Positions 22,161-33,974 of a stretch of 64,000 nt of DNA are shown here, one piece after another. Source of the stretch: Niebla homalea (lineage: Eukaryota; Ascomycota; Lecanoromycetes; Lecanorales; Ramalinaceae); contig JAHGAU010000006.1 of NCBI GenBank assembly GCA_019925105.1, forward strand, positions 124,001-188,000, written 5' to 3'. The number at the start of each line of letters is the position of its first letter. Position 1 is the first letter of the stretch. The position numbers and the translations under genes were made by a program. The notes beneath the pieces were generated by a model, which saw only the letters and a list, made by a program, of their open reading frames with translations, was not told the DNA's origin and searched no databases.

Positions 22161-25100
22161 AACATTTTACGGCCAGGGCAATGTGCAGCCCCCGCAGGTC
22201 GGAAGCTCTTCCACAAAGAGATCCGTGGAGGACTCACATGAGCCGGAAGAACGACTTGGACGAGCCAGAAGAAGGACCAGCCTTCAAGAAGCTCAGGCCG
22301 GCACTTCCAAAAACGGTCAACGCCTTCATTGTGAGGAGGTTGATACTACGATATGATACATTAGACTTAATAACAATATATGGGCTACAAGCTGAACTCA
22401 TAGGTCGAAGACATAACAAAAATCACTAACCCACAGACCTTCCAATTGAGCAGCTAATTCCAGAGGAAGAGATTGGCTTCAATTTTCCGCCTCCAGAGAT
22501 GCTAAGACACTGGCAAGCTTATTTCACAATTCGGGTTGGAAGGTACTGAGGAGGAGATGATGTGATCTTTCGTGGCAACGCCTGGATCGAAAAGCACTTG
22601 CATAAGCCCAACTTCTCATAGCACACATAAATATACAGCCTCAACAGTCACAAACACGGCAATTGAGTCTATATCTATAGATTGAACCAAGGATCAAGGC
22701 TACAATGGCTCATAAGGGTCTTATTCTCGCAAGTTCTCTCAGTGTCGGCGTTCTGACAAGAAGCAGTTCCCGGATGAGCTTGCCAAGAAGGTACGCAAGG
22801 TGGTGCGCAAGCTCGGTCGGGCGTCGCGGCCCCAGGAGAGATCCCACCTGTTGCGCCAGCGTGATGAGCTCCTTCGTGAGTTCAAAGCCTGGCGCAAGCA
22901 ATACGGGCACACAGAAGCGAAGCGCCACATGGCCGAGCCTGCGCATCGCTGTACCCGACTGGAAGCTTATGGGTCGATCGCGGCCCTCGAGGGATAAGTA
23001 GAGAGGTGGTCGTCTCGGGCCCTCGCCACAGAGACGGAGGCTGCCAGGTTCAGAGCAGAGGTATGTACCGATGTAACGACGGCTCGACGCTGGCGCTGAC
23101 TTGTTCCAGATGGAGAGCAGTACCGAGAAAGACCGGGCTTCCATCACTACTCCTGCGCTCGACTACTCTGAATTTGAGGGTTTCTAAGCATCAGCGGCGA
23201 TCTCGATTGCCCTTTGAGGGGAGCTACCTGAGGGAGCATCGGGGGTGCCGTAACCGGCGGGTCCCCGTCCTTCGCCTATGCCAAGAGTGCAAAGCAATTG
23301 ATACTGTACGCGTGTTCACCAAGAAAGAACGTAGCCATAGTGTCTGTAAGCTTCGTCTTCGCATGAAGAGGAGGTCATGCCCTCCTCAGCAACGCCGGTG
23401 GGGGGGGTCCGGCCTTGGCTCCTGGGAGTGGTGACCCAGGATCGAGCTAGGGAGCCCCTCCGGCGAGCAATGCTGGGGAAGTGCCTCTGACCAAGGAGGA
23501 GAGGAAGAAGGAGAAGAGGAAGGAGAGGAAGGTACGATACCCCCACATTCATCTTTGACATCGCTGATCCATTCATAGAGGGAGGAGAAGGAGGCCCGCG
23601 CTTGCGCGGCGCCATAGATTGTCCTTCCTTTTGTGCGTTTGCATTGTTGGCGTTCGGCGTTGGGCGTTGGAGTTGGTGGCGTTAGGCGTTGAGCGATCCC
23701 TTTATAATGGGGAGCCGTATGATGCTGGGGCAATTAAAGCAGTAATATATGCCGACACACATAACAGCCCCCAGTCCGTCCTCATCATTGGTATGAGGTC
23801 ATCGATCCCGCATACGATGGTCTTCACCATGAGTCTGGTCGTGGCGGCGCGGCGTAAAGGCGGGCTTTTCCATCTGGCTTGCTGACCAAGACACTCCAAA
23901 ACTTAGTCTCCAACAGCTTGAAAATCGCCCGAGGGAAGCTGAGCATGTTCAAAGGGTGCCCAATATAAAGCACTTAGAAAACCCGAACAAGTCCAAAAAA
24001 TCCGCAGAAAAACAGAATAAATCCAAGGAACCCTTGAAAAACCGAATTTCCAAGAAGATTGCTCTATGAAGCGGCCGACAAGACTTTCCACGCACTTTCA
24101 GGAGCTAAGACGCAGATACCACATATACAGACGGCTTAAAGACAGACAGCTCTACCAAAACAGACAGCCCCCGCACCACCCACTATTCCCGGACATGCAC
24201 CCAAACAGCCTGTGGAGGTCTCCTCTGGCGAAGAAACCGACGAGGATCAAAGCGAACTGAACAATATTCTTGGAGTTACAGCCAGCACAGCCATTGGCGA
24301 TTACAGTGAGTACAAAAGACTACGTGACAGGTGCCGCACGCCAGAGTTAGCAATCATAATGAAGAACGCTGAAAATCAAGCTGCACACACCTTGTTCTAC
24401 AGCACAAGCGTCGCTATTTACAAGGACGTGGAACGTTTGAGGGCTGTTCTCGATCACCACAAGATAGCATTTACACACAATAGTATCTGTTCCAACAATC
24501 GAGAGAGAGTGGTGGATCTTGTGTTCGTTCGTTCCAACCTTGCCATAGTCAGTTCGCATATCTGCAAAGCGTGCAGCGCGCATCATCTGCTCGGCGCTAT
24601 TCTGGTTTTGACAATGATACATTGGGAAGGATTCTTCCCTACAATTTTTCTTTTTCAACAGTCTCTGCACTCTTCCTTTTTTTTATCTGTGCATGGATCG
24701 GACAGTATAAGTGTCACCATGCAAGACCATGACAAGGACCACATCCAATTTAAGAATTTGGCACATCAACTTCTTGAACGTCCCGACATTGATGCGCTTG
24801 CGCATATTGAATTGCTAATGGACACCGCCACGGTCGTGCGGGACGCTCTCCCTTTTTTTTTAAGCACATGAGGAAGAACGTTGGAAATCGGCAGAAAAGC
24901 CAGCTTGCCCAATAGGCGAGCAAGCAACATCTAACACAACAACAGAAGCAACATCTAGAGCATCAGAAGACCCAGAAGCGATAGCGAAAGAGCGTCAGAT
25001 ACTTCGACTGATACTAATCATCCACGTTGTTCTTTAGCCATGGGTCCAATAAAGCCTTACCATCAAGCAAAATAAGGACCTTGAGCGAAGCGACGACAGT

Positions 25101-25386
25101 TCAATGACTTGCTAAGCTACGTTGACCATAGCACACATTGTATCGTATATAAAATCGCGATACCCCTCCTTCTGGAATGGACCCAAGCTTTCGCGACGAC
25201 CTGTTGAGCAGAACACGCGCTCCGCCAGGTGGTCTTGGAGGACAGAGGGTCGGTCACGATTGTCGAGGTAGAGAGAGATGCGGTTGCCACCCGCGCTGAG
25301 GCGGCGGAACTGGAGGTCGCCGGGCTCAGGCAGGAGGTAAGTACATTATAGGCTATAACGATACGACGGCACTACCAATCAACAGT
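22161..25386. other. Decayed sequence without a supportable gene
   Basis: Small sensible stretches occur: PIEQLIPEEEIGFNFPPPEM at 22440-22530, a Lys/Arg-rich helical piece at 22770-22990, a 219-codon frame without ATG at 24212-24871 (acidic start, SGEETDEDQSELNN), and a coiled-coil-like piece at 25215-25335. None matches a family that I know. These may be gag-like or host-gene debris. Confidence 0.4.
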
Positions 25387-25860
25387 TTGTCCATTGAAGG
25401 ATTCGACACTGTCCTTTCTGTCACGGACAAATTTACACGCAAAGTCACCTTCATCCCTGGGAGCAATAAGTGGAACGCTTCCCGATGGGCTGACGTCCTT
25501 TTGGAGCGTCTGCAGATCTCGGACTGGGGTGTCCCTAATGCCATCATTTCAGACAGGGACCGCAAGTTCTTGTCCGAGCTATGGAGTGCATTTTTCTCCA
25601 AGCTAGGCGTGTCCTTGCTGTACTCAACAGCCTATCATCCCCAGACTGATGGAAGTTCCGAGCGGACAAATCAGACAGCCGAAATTGCACTTCGATTCTA
25701 CATCCATACACTGGACAAACCACAACACTGGCCTAAAGTGCTTGCCCGCATACAATCACTCATGAACAATTCGGTGTCATCGACAACGTCCAAGACACCA
25801 AATGAAATCGCGTACGGCTTTACACCGAACACTGGGGCGCCTCGTGGTTGTCAACTCCGC
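25387..25860 (+). mobile_element. Ty3/gypsy integrase core fragment
   Basis: The frame reads FDTVLSVTDKFTRKVTFIPG, then WGVPNAIISDRDRKFLSELW, then YHPQTDGSSERTNQTAEIAL. These are the three segments of the retroviral-type integrase core (rve) with D, D and E present in VTD, SDRD and SSER. The N-terminal HHCC zinc domain and the RT are missing. The frame is free of stops and runs on past the integrase into the small gene described next. This stretch is better preserved than the rest of the left part. Confidence 0.85.
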
Positions 25861-25968
25861 TGGTGCACTCTCTCAGTTCCGACCTTAAATTGGGGCTGGA
25901 GGCATGGTGCCCTGGCCTGGCTTGGGGTGCCGTACATCGAAAATTGCATCTTTCCAGTGCAAATAAAC

Positions 25969-26485
25969 ATGAAGCGTCCCGCAGATACCGGCTGTCACAG
26001 CAAACGCCCCTCCAAGAAAGCGGTCCACGATAACAATCGCGTGGCCGTGGTATGTAAACCTCCTTCCCCTGCTCTGTACACCTTACTGATCAGTCATTCC
26101 TAGGCTTCTGCACTCTCCATCGGCTATCGTGGCACGATGCAACACAGGAAGAGTACCCCTTCCCCACCAGAGCGACCGACAACCAGCGAGGTATGCGACT
26201 GACCATCCGACCAACATATGGCGCTGACCGCGGTTTCAGATGGTACACGCCTGCAACGACAGTGTGCAGACAGAAGAGGACATCCTCGCCGTACTCCGTC
26301 TTATGAGGACGGTGTTAGATCGCATTAAGGCCGCCACAACTGCACCTGGTCCGTCGCTCACCCCTGTCTCGGATGGATCCCCAAAGAACCGGCATGAGCT
26401 GAAGGGGAAGCAAAGCGGCCAACCTATCTATGCGGCCAGACCGTCGGCCCAGGATGTCAGCCATCTCCCGCGCCACGTTCAATAA
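25969..26485 (+). CDS. Three-exon hypothetical protein downstream of integrase
   Basis: Exons 25969-26049, 26104-26190 and 26240-26485 are joined by short introns (54 nt, GTATGT...TCCTAG; 49 nt, GTATGC...TTTCAG), both in phase 0. They give about 137 residues with no internal stop. The N-terminus is basic (MKRPADTGCHSKRPSKK), the middle Ser/Pro-rich. The third exon starts with a helix, MVHACNDSVQTEEDILAVLR, then LMRTVLDRIKAA. I do not know the family. The frame is also continuous with the integrase upstream, so the product could start there. A related helix lies in the next block, suggesting exon duplication. Confidence 0.45.
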
Positions 26486-26506
26486 TTGAAGTCTAACCGA
26501 CGACAG

Positions 26507-26620
26507 ATGAAGCGTGTGTGTAACGAAGCAGTCCAGAATGAAGCCGATGTGCTCTACGTGCTTAGACATGTTCATGCAATCTTCCAGAAGCTCAAGAACG
26601 AAGCGAGACAGCCGAGGTAG
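26507..26620 (+). pseudogene. Second copy of the helical exon
   Basis: After a possible acceptor (CGACGACAG) the plus strand reads MKRVCNEAVQNEADVLYVLR, then HVHAIFQKLKNEARQ. It aligns with the third exon of the gene above: C-N-[DE]-[SA]-V-Q-[TN]-E, then [ID]-L-[AY]-V-L-R. No canonical donor links the two exons, so this copy is probably dead or belongs to a longer, altered transcript. Confidence 0.4.
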
Positions 26621-26639
26621 GACCAAAAAGGCAGCACTT

Positions 26640-27929
26640 AGCTTGAATTATATACTTCATATCATGCACCGAAAAAAAAGGATCAGGGAATGATAACGAC
26701 CAAGTGGAAATGATCAGGTGCACCGGTACGCCTCCCATTGCAAAGCATGCCAAAGCTATCATCGTCCTTTACCTCTACACCTGCCCAAGGCTAGCCATGT
26801 CTGGCGCCCTCGGAGGGCCAGAAACGAGGGACTCAAGGGAGAGAAGGGGGTATAAATCGGAGGAAGCGGGGTGGGGGACAGTGAAATTGGCAGACTGTCC
26901 GCAGTAAGGAACATTTACGATTGCGGCGTTCTCCTGATAGCCAACGCCCATTTTTGCATGGCATATACTTCTCTGCCAGCGATACATGATGCAGACAATC
27001 GGAGGCTGATCTGCCAGTCTCTTCTCTAAGGGTCGTTGGAGAACATTGAATATAGGAACCCATCCTCAACCGACGACAGCGACCCCATATCCCCTCCACG
27101 CCAAATCCCCTCCCGTCAGAGGTTTGGCGAGGGAAGTGGATAGCAACAAGTATACAGCTGGTCACTCCCGGAAGCACCACCTAGCAAAGAAACTCCACAT
27201 GCCGTATATGTGATAGCTAATGCGTCCATGGATCCCACGAATTCGCTTGACGAAGTATGTTTCAACTGGAAGCCAGGCATGTCAAGATCTCAAGGCACAC
27301 GTGGTTGAAAAGCTTCCCTGGAGTCTCAAACGCAGCAAACAACCACGACAGTTTTCACAACGTCAAACTGCTTTATCAACGGAGAAGATATGGATGACGA
27401 TGAGATTCTGCTGACAAAACAATGGGTTGCTTTTCGAATGTGTTTGATGGCACTAGCGACGCAATACAACAATATGACATGTGTCGACTCGTTCGTGGAC
27501 ATATCTAGTGCGAAGAAGAGACCAGCACCATCAAAAGTAGCTCTATGGAAGCCGCATGCCCGGCAACTAGATAAAACAGCGCATGACCCAATTTCCCATT
27601 GTCCTCTGAACCCGAAGACACTATGGAGCATATTCAGTGCGCTTTCCGAATATGGGTTTCAACGTTTTCTTGGGAAGTTGGGGTTGTTCGATCAAAGGCT
27701 CACTTCAGCATAAGAACGTTGACCGTCGAATAGCTTGATAAATAAAGATGGAGCTCACAACATCTTGGGGTCAGACTGACCACAACCGAGGTCGATGGCT
27801 TCGGGCCTCAGGTCGCACAAAGTTGAGGGCTTAAATGAGCGCATGAAACCAACCATACTAATGTTACAGGCATTGGCATGTTAATAGGCTGTGTGATCTC
27901 AATGGAAATGAGAAGGCTCTCGAAGACAC
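26640..27929. other. No supported gene
   Basis: One 107-codon ATG frame (27390-27713, plus) has natural composition but no motif. The rest is short frames. Confidence 0.35.
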
Positions 27930-28980
27930 TTATTCGGCAAAATCAATGGAAGTTATGAAGAGAGCGAAGGTGAGAAGGACCAAATCATTTATCGTGATCT
28001 TGCTGAGATCGAGGCTTCCGGTCAAATCGAGCCCTTCATGCTGGCAGCCAAGTACCGTGACCGCTCCGTCCATGTCCACCCCGTACTACCGCATGCAAGA
28101 ATGCGCGAGGCTGTCAATCTCTGCCAGTTGGTATTGCGTACATGGCACCGAGTCGAACACATCCAACCCTTGTTTTTTCAAGGCCCGCGAAAAGGATTGT
28201 AGCAAACACCCCCAGTGTCCAAGATGAGGATTGTATTGCTACAGCGCATACGGCCATGATAAGAAGTACTTCCATCATTACTTCAATTTTCATCTTCCGG
28301 AAGTAATGGGATAATTCACAGAGCCATTTATAGGAATCTCGGATGGCATGCCAAGGGGCGCCAAGGTGCGGCGGGCAGGGCGCTCGCCAATAGGATTAAT
28401 GACGCTTTGCCTCATAACCAAGTTCCGGACCTAAAACATAAGCATGAAAATCGCAGGAGCTCAAGCAATGCTTCGGAGGGACGATGGGCCGAGCGTTTTA
28501 CCGAGAGTTTGCTTGCCTCTTGTAACAACGATACGACGTAGTTCTCTCGAAGATGGCTTCTTGTGGAGCTCCTTACTGTGGCAGCATTATCCAAAGGAGG
28601 TATCGGAGCAGGTGACGCTGCCGGGCAAGGCCAACGACCCGATGACTAGCAACAATCTTTCAAGAGAAAGGTGATCGAGGTATACAATTATCATAGTGGT
28701 GTGAAAAGGGAAGGAGAAATCTGATGTCCTATTCTGGGCCAATTTCTCCTAGGCGATCGACAAATGCCGCATATATACTTCCTTACCCAGCGGGGCAAGA
28801 AGCCATGAATGATCTCTTCGGACGTTTTAACGGCAGATCGGAGATGTTCGAGCCAGAGAATGGCCTACTAATCTATAAATAAGCGGAGACGAATATCTCT
28901 TTCGGGTTTTTGGCTATAGTGCCTAACATACCAGATCAGCCAAGTAAAGAGGAGCAGGCCGAACAGAGCTGGTATTGAGT
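27930..28980 (+). pseudogene. Fungal HNH-nuclease-type protein, decayed
   Basis: The core reads KVIEVYNYHSGVKREGE, then (stop) CPILGQFLLGDR, and after a frameshift STNAAYILPYPAGQEAMNDL, then SEMFEPENGLLIYK, (stop), FGFLAIVPNI. Fungal HNH_2-type proteins show the same order: ..WCP.LG.., AAH..P......M..IFG, ..NGLL......F......IVP. The TGA at 28722-28724 replaces the expected Trp, the TAA near 28879 breaks the NGLL helix, and the usual catalytic AAH reads AAY. An earlier open piece (27953-28195, YRDLAEIEASGQIEPFMLAA) may be the N-terminal region. Clearly inactive if transcribed as is. Confidence 0.55.
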
Positions 28981-29459
28981 GCATGCGCTGCCTCTAGTAA
29001 CGTAAACAGAGATCTCTCAAGGGATCTCTCTTTTGGCAACCAATACCATAAGCAAATCATCGCATTGCTCGTTGCTCGTTTGCCGTCTTATTCATATCTT
29101 GTGTTGATCAGAAATTACTGTCAGGGGAGTACCTGACATTGACGCTCACATAATTGTCTTTCTTAAACCGAAAGAGCCAGGACCCCGATGAGTAGTTCGT
29201 CTCGAAGAAAGGGGGTCACCTTCGTCCAATTCTTCTCCTGTCTCAATGTTGCAAAGTCCCTGTGGAAAAGCACGGGAAGGAGGCAGTCTGGGACACGTAC
29301 AGGGGTAATAGCCGACACGAACGAACACTTTGGTTGTACCTGTGCCGCAATCGCATGTTGACGCCGTACGTCGGTCAAGCAGAAAACTAGGGTCCAGGCC
29401 CATGAACGTGAATATAAGTTCACATCTGGGAAAGCAGCCAAAAACCTACGCTAATAGCT
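28981..29459. other. No supported gene
   Basis: Short frames on both strands, with no motif or repeat seen. Confidence 0.4.
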
Positions 29460-30932
29460 TCCGTTCGGGATGCGAATATGAAGGCTGCGACAAGATGTTT
29501 CAAACCTCCGTCGGTATGACTCCTACGCGAAAGATGTACACCTATGGGAGCCACGCTGTTCAGAAGCGGACTGCAAATACGACGCGATTTAAAAACAGGG
29601 CATCCCATAGATAGCATATAGACTCGCACCTCAATTGACCGTTAATCTGTCCTGTGCCGGACTGCAAGTTAAGGGCGAAAGTCTTTAGCTCCAATATGAA
29701 CTATCGTACGCCTTGTCAACGTCCACAGTCTGTCCTATGGGGAGGAAGAGAGGTCGTCACCCCATTGACCTGTGCAGACGTTAACGCCTCCCTTCGAGGT
29801 GATATGGTCTTGTCGAGTACCAGACTGCCCGGCTGGTAGGAAGATTGTTGCCCGGACGCGTTATGAGCGACATTTGAGGAATGTGCATAAGCTACCCGCA
29901 AAGAATGCCCACGAGCCATACATCCAAGACGGTAGAATTCCCAAAAGCCGAGGTAGCCATTTCTTTCCATTTAACTTGTGTCCGGAACCATGGAGCTTGT
30001 GACCACTGCCAGTCGATGGAGAAAGGACAAGCCGACTGCCACTGGGTACGTGTGTCCCCGAGGGTGGGCTGACGTAGCTGATTTAGAAGGCCCGGGCATC
30101 GATGCAAGATGATATATTCTGAATAGTAGAGAATTGGACCGATGACTTGACTGGCCAAACGAAACGGGAGATGAAAGATTGTGCCTTGAAACAGTGTAAC
30201 AAACTCACAGAGCTCTGCAAGCATTATGGAATGACTTCGGCCTCAGTTTCGTCTGGGTCCCCACTGCTGTATTCCCAAGAATTGAGCAACTGGAAGCCAC
30301 AGTAAAGTAGCTACAAAAGGTTTCGAAGCAGCAAGGCAAACTGATTGATGAGTTGGTGGGCTCTTTCAAGGGGCTCAGCGAAGGGGCCTTGCCAAAACTG
30401 GTGGAGGAGTACTAAGCTTGCCAAGACCTCTTAGCGCTGATGGAATGTTTGTCACATGAAGTGAATACAAAACCTCGCTTGCTGGAGGTGACAAGCAAGC
30501 TCAGTTTCTTTCTTCTCAATTCAAACTCCATTGGACAACATTGAAGTGGAACTTGATGCTGAGACGGACCGAAACCACGGAAGATTCGAAAGACTGTTCT
30601 TTCTCAGGGAGCAAATCATAAGGCTTTTGAATCTTCAAACAGACACCCCTACAAACGTCAGAGACTGGGCAATAGCTGTTGCTCGTGTGGGTAAAGAACT
30701 TCAGCAAACATACACGGACAGGGATTTTGTGTATCTTTTGTTTCGAATGTCACGATTGGTATGTCATTTCGAGATCCTTGTAATGATATTGCTGACCTGT
30801 CAATAGAAATCGGTATGTCCCCAGGGTCAAAGAGCAAAGAAGATGAAGCGTGGAACGCCCCCCCGGGGCCCCGGGGAGGATGGGAGTTCAGGAATCGCAC
30901 CCCAAGCAAGAAGGCCCGTTCCAAGCATCTAG
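29460..30932 (+). pseudogene. C2H2 zinc-finger and coiled-coil protein, decayed
   Basis: Broken finger-like units follow one another: CEYEGCDKMFQTSVG (29470), CSEADCKYDAI (29560), CPVPDCKLRAKVFSSN (29650) and VPDCPAGRKIVARTRYERHL with RNVHKL (29820-29890). Each resembles C..x..C...F/Y...H....H with parts missing. Downstream is a coiled-coil stretch (IEQLEATVK..LQKVSKQQGKLIDELVGS, 30270-30360) with stop codons. A final pair of exons, about 30531-30758 and 30808-30932, is joined in phase 0 by an intron (GTATGT...CAATAG) and ends with a basic tail. They could be one gene or two. Function is unknown beyond probable DNA binding. Confidence 0.4.
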
Positions 30933-30959
30933 CAAGAAGATGGGCCATTAGAGTAGCTT

Positions 30960-33780
30960 AGCCAGAGTAATGCCAATGCACGCGATCATCCACATATTAT
31001 GGTCTGAAAGCTGATGCTTGTGTGCTTCCAAAGAGGGTGGGGGTGCTGCTTAGGGGGTATCGAAACAAATGATAAAAATTGGAAGGGAGCTGCATATTCA
31101 GTTGTCGGCGGCATCATCAGTCTGATCAATGCGGCCAGCTGATGGCCAATATCTTGTTTTTCCGGCCCTGGCTACGGGCAGCAGCAAAGTTTCGTCGCTC
31201 CTCACCATCTTGGTGGTGGCTCGGTCCCTCAAAGAGGCCATACGGCTGACAAAGTCGTTAGCTCCAAAGTCAACAAGGCTGGGGCTGGGCAGAGGAAAGT
31301 TAGAGGCGCGGCAGCAAATGCTGGAGAGAATAAAGCTTTAGAAATGAAGCAGGATAGTGGACAGCCCCACTGAAAAAGAAGAAAGCCTACCAACCCTCCA
31401 AAGCGCGCCATAAAGGAAGGGCGCAGCAGGCCGTCGAAGCGGATGAACGTGTCCTCCGCCAGAACTCGCTGCGATCGAGAGGGAGAAATCCGAGCTCGAG
31501 GATCCGTCATCTCTCTCGTGCCTGATCCTCTCGTCTCTTCCTCGAGACTTCTTCCCAGAATGTCTCTGACCCACTCTCTCATCGTAAAGTTCTTGCGGTA
31601 GCCATTTTCCGATTCGTTGACCCAACACCACCATTCTGAGCCAAGATCCATGGACTTCCTATACTCCGGAGTGCGTGAGCTATAGATTCTGACACCATAA
31701 GCGAAGCTGCAGAATGCATCCAGGCCCCAAGACCTCTATCTCGATTTCGTCCAATTAGCATCATTCCTTGAGGGAAGCGGACCTCACCGGAAAGCGATAA
31801 TCTTCCTTGCAAAGCAGCAACTTTGCAAGGGCTCCAACCACGTCCAGCCTCGTCTACCGACATAATCATATAAGCCCGACAAATATGGGCTGACGGACAA
31901 TAGTTTCCTTGTACGACCTGCCAAGAAAGCCTGCAAAAGCTATTTGGAACAAGTATGACCCAAGATTGGGCTTTAGTATCACGAAGAGGAGAAGGAAAAG
32001 TGGGCGAGCGCAGCCAGTCTTCAGGCAAGTCAGAAATACTCGACGCATCCAATGCTGTGAGAAAGGAAGCTGGAATAACATGTCAGCTCGTCGGCTACAC
32101 ATTGGCTTTATAGAATAGAGTAGCTGATAGCATCTTGAGTCTTGTGCATGTCTGAATACTTGCCCGCTGACGTCCCAAGTAAATCATATACGGAAATAGA
32201 AACGAAAGGGAGGACATAAAAACCTAGACGAAGGAACTAAGCCTCCTTGTAGAAATGTCAGACTTACTCTCAGCTTGGTGGCCATGGGTTGAAATGCTGG
32301 ATATGAAAGCTTAGCACATTTACGCTATTATATTTCAACATCCCAATGCAGCGTGGCAGATCAAGGCAAGATGATAATTAGAGCAGTGCGCCGGATCCAG
32401 GGGTCATGGGTGCTATGTGCTGAGAGCTACCACTATGTACATGCGCGTCTTGCGTAGAAAGCCGGAAACTTGTAGATGAAGGCAGATAGCACAATGAAGA
32501 CTGACCCGAAATCTGAAACGCTGCTTGAAAGATGCATTGCGCACTGTCATACCTTGCTATAGCTTTCCCAAGGTGCCAAACTCCTTGTAAGGTAGCTTTC
32601 CCCCTCCCTCGTCAACCTTACTCTATCTCTTGATGCTCATCTGAATGAGGATCTCAAAGACTTCAGTGGAATTGAACGTAGTCGCGCTGGATCGTTGCCT
32701 TCGATCCAGCTTGGTGCCAGAATCTAGCTGTGTAATACAATCGAAGGCCGTATTTGAGCGCCCGCTCCATCGATTCCACCCAGCATCAATTTCTGCACGT
32801 CACTCCGAGTCATGTTGTTCACGTAATATTCAAGAGGCTGTAGTTGAAAACGGGTCAGGTGGACAAGAAGCCACCGCACACCTCGGGTCCCACCACATGA
32901 AAGGGCTTTGGCAGGAATTGTTGACAGCCTGATATCAATGCTGGTAGTTCGTGCCGCCTGTGGGTGAGCATGGAGATGCAGATGAGCATCGGCAACAAGC
33001 TGGGACTTCCCCCATCCCTTTAACCAGAAATCCATTACAGGGAGTGACGAAGCCCAGGCAGCCAAACAGCAATGATGGTAGCTCAAGCTATACTGAGGCA
33101 GCCATTTGAGGCTCTCACCTCGTGTGCCTTCCCTACCCTATAGCGCTCCCTCAACACTCGCCACATTTGCTCAAAATTTGCCCGTGCTCCCATGGTTGAA
33201 CTATTTCAGATCTGGATGTGCGGCGTACGACTCACACCTTGATTGTTTGCTCCACCTTCAATCTTGTTTGAGGTTTGGTCGGTCTGGCGAGCTACCAGAT
33301 CAAACTGTTCGCAGTGCTGACAACGAATCTTGCGTTTTCCGGGAAACGAAGGGCCTATACAGGTTTCATAATTTGCGCGCTTGTACTATCATCTTGCTCC
33401 TTATGCTGCTGTACAATGCAATCTTTCCGTGCAAACAGTCTTGATGTGAGATGGTCAAATCTTCTAAGCGGCAAGCGCGGCGCGAAGCCACAAGCTTTGG
33501 GAGGCCAAGAGATACCTTAATGGGATGGCCAAGACAACGAAGCGCCGCGGATCCGAAGGGATAATGGGAATCATATCAACCACACATGTCCACAAGTCAT
33601 CTCTGAACAATACCGTGAATTGCCATGTCGCCGGCGAGTATTCACATCTTACGGGCTACGGCGTGCCAGCCTGATGGGACCAACTCACCAACAGGCCTAG
33701 TCCCCGCCGACCTTCCCCGAACTTCATCTAGTCGCGTGCCCCATCACGGGGAGACGGGGAGTCCCAAAGAGGCATCAGCG
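30960..33780. other. No supported gene
   Basis: Overlapping frames on both strands. The longest, on the minus strand at 31229-31651 and 31579-32052, lack ATG starts and recognisable motifs. A hydrophobic stretch in the first could be a membrane segment of a dead gene. Confidence 0.35.
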
Positions 33781-33974
33781 TCATCTTGATGACTCCTCGC
33801 CCTTCCTTTTCTTCCTCTTCCTCTTCTTCCTCCTCCTCCTCCTCCTCCTCATCCTCCACCTTGACCTCTCCTCTCCCTCCACCGTTGTCATTGTCGCATT
33901 CAAACCCCTCCCAGTCCCCACCAAATCCTCCTCACCGCCGCCCACCTTAACGCAACCCACAACTACCACCAATC
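33781..33974 (+). promoter_or_regulatory. Pyrimidine-rich leader upstream of the permease
   Basis: A long CT/CTC tract (33800-33860) and further C/T-rich sequence directly precede the ATG at 33975. CT tracts before the start are typical of well-transcribed ascomycete genes. No TATA box is obvious. Confidence 0.5.

Noticed and set aside
31229..32052. Two overlapping minus-strand frames of 140 and 157 codons
   Set aside because: Both lack a usable ATG, and no intron joins them; a hydrophobic stretch alone is not enough.
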